A stretch of 13,214 nt of DNA, from NCBI GenBank assembly GCA_020851015.1, contig JADZDN010000194.1:1-13214 (forward strand). The letters are read 5' to 3'. The notes under the pieces were generated by a model. That model was given only the letters and a program-made list of their open reading frames with translations. It was not told where the DNA came from and did not search any database. Shown here one piece after another: positions 12,219 to 13,214 of the stretch; within the stretch, counting starts at the first letter, position 1; each line of letters begins with the position of its first letter. The translations under genes were made by a program, and so were the position numbers. The DNA comes from Alphaproteobacteria bacterium (lineage in GTDB: Bacteria; Pseudomonadota; Alphaproteobacteria; JAEULC01).

Positions 12219-12818
12219 TCAGCCCGGCAGCTTGTCCGCCGTCGGCACGATGATGGCGAAGCGGTCGGCGAGCTCGGTCAGCGACGCGCGGTGCAGCGCG
12301 GCCGCGTCGATCACCCCGCCGTCGGGCGAGGGCAGGTCGCGCGTGGCGGCGGCGTTCGCCACCACCGTCGTGCGGTAGCCGAGATCGAGCGCGGCGCGCA
12401 CGGTCGAGCTGACGCACATATGGGTCATGAACCCGGCGACGATCAGCTCCTTGCGGCCGGTCTTCCGCAAGACCTCGTCCAGGTCGGTCTTGGCGAAGGA
12501 ATTGGGCAGCGGCTTTTTCACGATCGCCTCGCCGGCAACGGCCGCCACGTCCGGCGCCTCCTTGCCGCGCGGCGCATCGAGATCGAACAGGCCGCCGGCG
12601 CGGCCCTGGTGGACCACGTGGATCACCGGCGCGCCCGCGGCCCGCGCGCGCTCGACCAGCTTCTTCGCCTCGGCGAGCGCCGGTTTCACGCCGGGCAGGG
12701 CCAGTGGTCCCTCGACATATTCCATCTGGCAGTCGATCAGGACGACCGCGGACTGCGACAGGGCGCTGGGGGTCTGCGGCGCGCCGGCCATCTCCAGCAG
12801 CGTCTTGGGTCGGGACAT
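12219..12818 (-). CDS. Isochorismatase-family cysteine hydrolase
   Basis: This 199-aa protein has the isochorismatase-like fold of amidases such as nicotinamidase, RutB-type ureidoacrylate hydrolase, maleamate hydrolase and N-carbamoylsarcosine amidase. The Asp-Lys-Cys triad is visible: D29 in VVLIDCQMEYVEG, a lysine in VKKPLPNSFAKTDL (K101 or K102), and C135 in GFMTHMCVSSTVRAALDLGY. The cis-peptide-type 'GFMTHMC' is typical. ATG 12818 is chosen because GAGGAG lies six bases upstream; the frame is open far into the upstream gene but that part is not homologous. The start is 10 bp after the stop of the hydratase gene, so they form an operon and the ribosome site overlaps the hydratase's end. 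The exact amide substrate is unknown. Confidence 0.9.
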   Translation of the reverse strand: MSRPKTLLEMAGAPQTPSALSQSAVVLIDCQMEYVEGPLALPGVKPALAEAKKLVERARAAGAPVIHVVHQGRAGGLFDLDAPRGKEAPDVAAVAGEAIVKKPLPNSFAKTDLDEVLRKTGRKELIVAGFMTHMCVSSTVRAALDLGYRTTVVANAAATRDLPSPDGGVIDAAALHRASLTELADRFAIIVPTADKLPG

Positions 12819-12828
12819 GGCGGTCTCC

Positions 12829-13214
12829 TCAGGCGGTGAAATTGGCGGACACGTCGCCCAGCCCGGCCAGCGTGAAGCGGAACCGGTCGCCGGGAACGGG
12901 GAAGCGCGTCGGGGCCATGCTGCCCGTGAGCACCACGTCGCCCCGGCGCAGCATGGAGCCGCGCCGCGCGAGGTGGGTGGCGAGCCAGGCCAGCGGCTCG
13001 AACGGGTGGCCCAGCACGTCGCGCCCATGCCCCGTGTCGATGCGCGCGCCATTAAATTCCACCACGCCCTCGATCGCTTCGAGATCAGGCCATTTCGGGC
13101 TGAAGGCGCCCAGCACGATGCCGCCGTTCCACGAGTTCTCGGCGACCAGCTCGCGCACGTCGAGCTTCTTGTAGTCGGCGCCGCGATCCTCGATCACCTC
13201 GAAGGCGGGGCACA
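12829..13214 (-). CDS. 2-keto-4-pentenoate hydratase-type protein (FAH-like fold), C-terminal part
   Basis: The frame is open to the right edge, so the N terminus is missing; the visible part starts ...CPAFEVIEDRGADYKKLDV and ends at TGA 12829-12831. ELVAENSWNGGIVLG, DVVLTGSMAPTRFPVPGD and FRFTLAGLGDVSANF are the conserved C-terminal blocks of the MhpD/DmpE/HpaH hydratase group, which add water to 2-hydroxy-alkadienoates after ring meta-cleavage. About 128 residues are seen of an expected 260 or so. A GTG at 13197 is internal. 4-Oxalocrotonate decarboxylases are close relatives and cannot be excluded from this fragment. Pairing with an amidase-type cysteine hydrolase suggests catabolism of an aromatic or N-containing ring compound; the pathway cannot be named. 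Confidence 0.87.
   Translation of the reverse strand, partial: CPAFEVIEDRGADYKKLDVRELVAENSWNGGIVLGAFSPKWPDLEAIEGVVEFNGARIDTGHGRDVLGHPFEPLAWLATHLARRGSMLRRGDVVLTGSMAPTRFPVPGDRFRFTLAGLGDVSANFTA

Noticed and set aside
12819..13052. N-terminal extension of the cysteine hydrolase (start at 13052)
   Set aside because: It overlaps the hydratase coding region in another frame and is not homologous to the family; ATG 12818 has a strong GAGGAG.

Overview
The window reads as chromosomal DNA of a high-GC alphaproteobacterium. A Rhodospirillales-like lineage is my best guess, and it is inference. It rests on GC-rich third codon positions, frequent GTG/TTG starts, a pair of exported cyclophilins, a short protein of the type often mislabelled 'tryptophan synthase beta-like' in that group, and intergenic hairpins with an invariant 11-nt loop.

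Layout, left to right. (1) 1-458: the end of a PA14-domain protein that starts outside the window. (2) 512-838: a small two-cysteine protein of unknown function. (3) 842-2349, minus strand: a TTG-start 80-aa protein, a proline-rich SPOR lipoprotein and an OsmC-type peroxidase. (4) 2499-4024, plus strand: two tandem exported cyclophilin-type PPIases and a conserved 111-aa protein, followed by a gene-free stretch with terminator-like hairpins (4025-4346). (5) 4347-7506: a divergent pair made of a membrane-anchored alkaline-phosphatase-superfamily transferase of the LtaS/OpgB type (minus) and a lipid/diacylglycerol kinase-family protein (plus). GC falls visibly in and around the transferase gene. 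(6) 7503-10741, plus strand: an apparent operon continuing from the kinase. It holds a polytopic membrane protein fused to a spermidine-synthase-like domain, now split by an in-frame TAG, and then a membrane-anchored alpha/beta hydrolase. (7) 10716-11741, minus strand: a histone-deacetylase-family acetylpolyamine amidohydrolase whose 3' end overlaps the hydrolase gene. (8) 11742-12210: a repeat-rich scar with several hairpins sharing one 11-nt loop, a three-arm palindromic element, and the C-terminal remnant of an M20-family carbamoylase/amidohydrolase. (9) 12219-13214, minus strand: an isochorismatase-family cysteine hydrolase preceded in an operon by a 2-keto-4-pentenoate hydratase-type gene that runs off the right edge.

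How the genes may work together (inference). LtaS/OpgB-type enzymes transfer phosphoglycerol from phosphatidylglycerol and release diacylglycerol. A diacylglycerol kinase next door would recycle that product, so the 4.3-7.5 kb pair looks like an envelope-modification and lipid-recycling unit. The right end is a group of small amide/C-C hydrolases typical of catabolic accessory DNA. The strongest anomalies are the TAG inside the spermidine-synthase-like gene, the repeat/remnant scar at 11.77-12.21 kb, and a possible promoter for the deacetylase gene built partly from one of the repeats.
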